From Sva-07 sp038321235 (GTDB lineage: Bacteria > Actinomycetota > Acidimicrobiia > Acidimicrobiales > Ilumatobacteraceae), in assembly GCA_038321235.1 (NCBI GenBank), contig JBBQEU010000153.1, forward strand, positions 1 to 6,585: a DNA stretch of 6,585 bases, in the 5' to 3' direction. The notes under the pieces were generated by a model. That model was not told where the DNA came from. It searched no databases and was given only the letters and a program-made list of their open reading frames with translations. The position numbers and the translations under genes are program-made. This document shows, in pieces, positions 6,567 through 6,585 of this stretch; position 1 is the first letter of the stretch; each line of letters opens with the position of its first letter.

Positions 6567-6585
6567 TCGGTGGCCCTCGGATTCG

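Overview
This window is a conserved chromosomal housekeeping cluster from a GC-rich bacterium, almost certainly an actinobacterium. Every supported gene lies on the minus strand. Read in the direction of transcription (right to left), the order is tig (trigger factor), clpP, clpX, folC, ndk and mreB; mreB runs off the left edge. This order matches the tig-clpP-clpX-(valS)-folC-ndk-mreB region known from Streptomyces and, apart from mreB, Mycobacterium. The ClpP is of the mycobacterial ClpP2 type, a single clpP sits in the locus, and valS is missing between clpX and folC. These features fit a deep actinobacterial lineage such as Acidimicrobiia (Ilumatobacter-like), but that placement is an inference from gene content and protein style, not from a marker-gene comparison.

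Layout. 5031-6551: trigger factor with an unusual His/Asp/Glu-rich and then Ala/Asp/Glu-rich tail. It overlaps clpP by an ATGA junction (5031-5034), so the two are probably translationally coupled. 4402-5034: ClpP protease. 4259-4401: a gap of 143 bases with two hairpins. 2981-4258: ClpX, best started at a GTG at 4258 with a good ribosome binding site. 2892-2980: a short gap filled by a 68-base element made of two near-identical 25-base direct repeats with palindromic cores, bounded by 10-base inverted termini. 1602-2891: FolC. 1466-1601: a gap of 136 bases with nested inverted repeats. 1055-1465: Ndk. 975-1054: a short gap with a small hairpin and the mreB ribosome binding site. 1-974: MreB, lacking roughly its last 20 residues because the window ends.

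The genes fall into three jobs: protein folding and quality control (trigger factor, ClpP, ClpX), one-carbon and nucleotide metabolism (FolC, Ndk), and cell shape (MreB, normally followed by mreC, mreD and a penicillin-binding protein). No phage, defence, toxin-antitoxin, secondary-metabolite or other accessory system is visible. The most interesting material is in the intergenic regions and in the trigger factor tail, not in a new gene system. Long plus-strand open frames across the window are antisense shadows produced by GC-rich codon usage.
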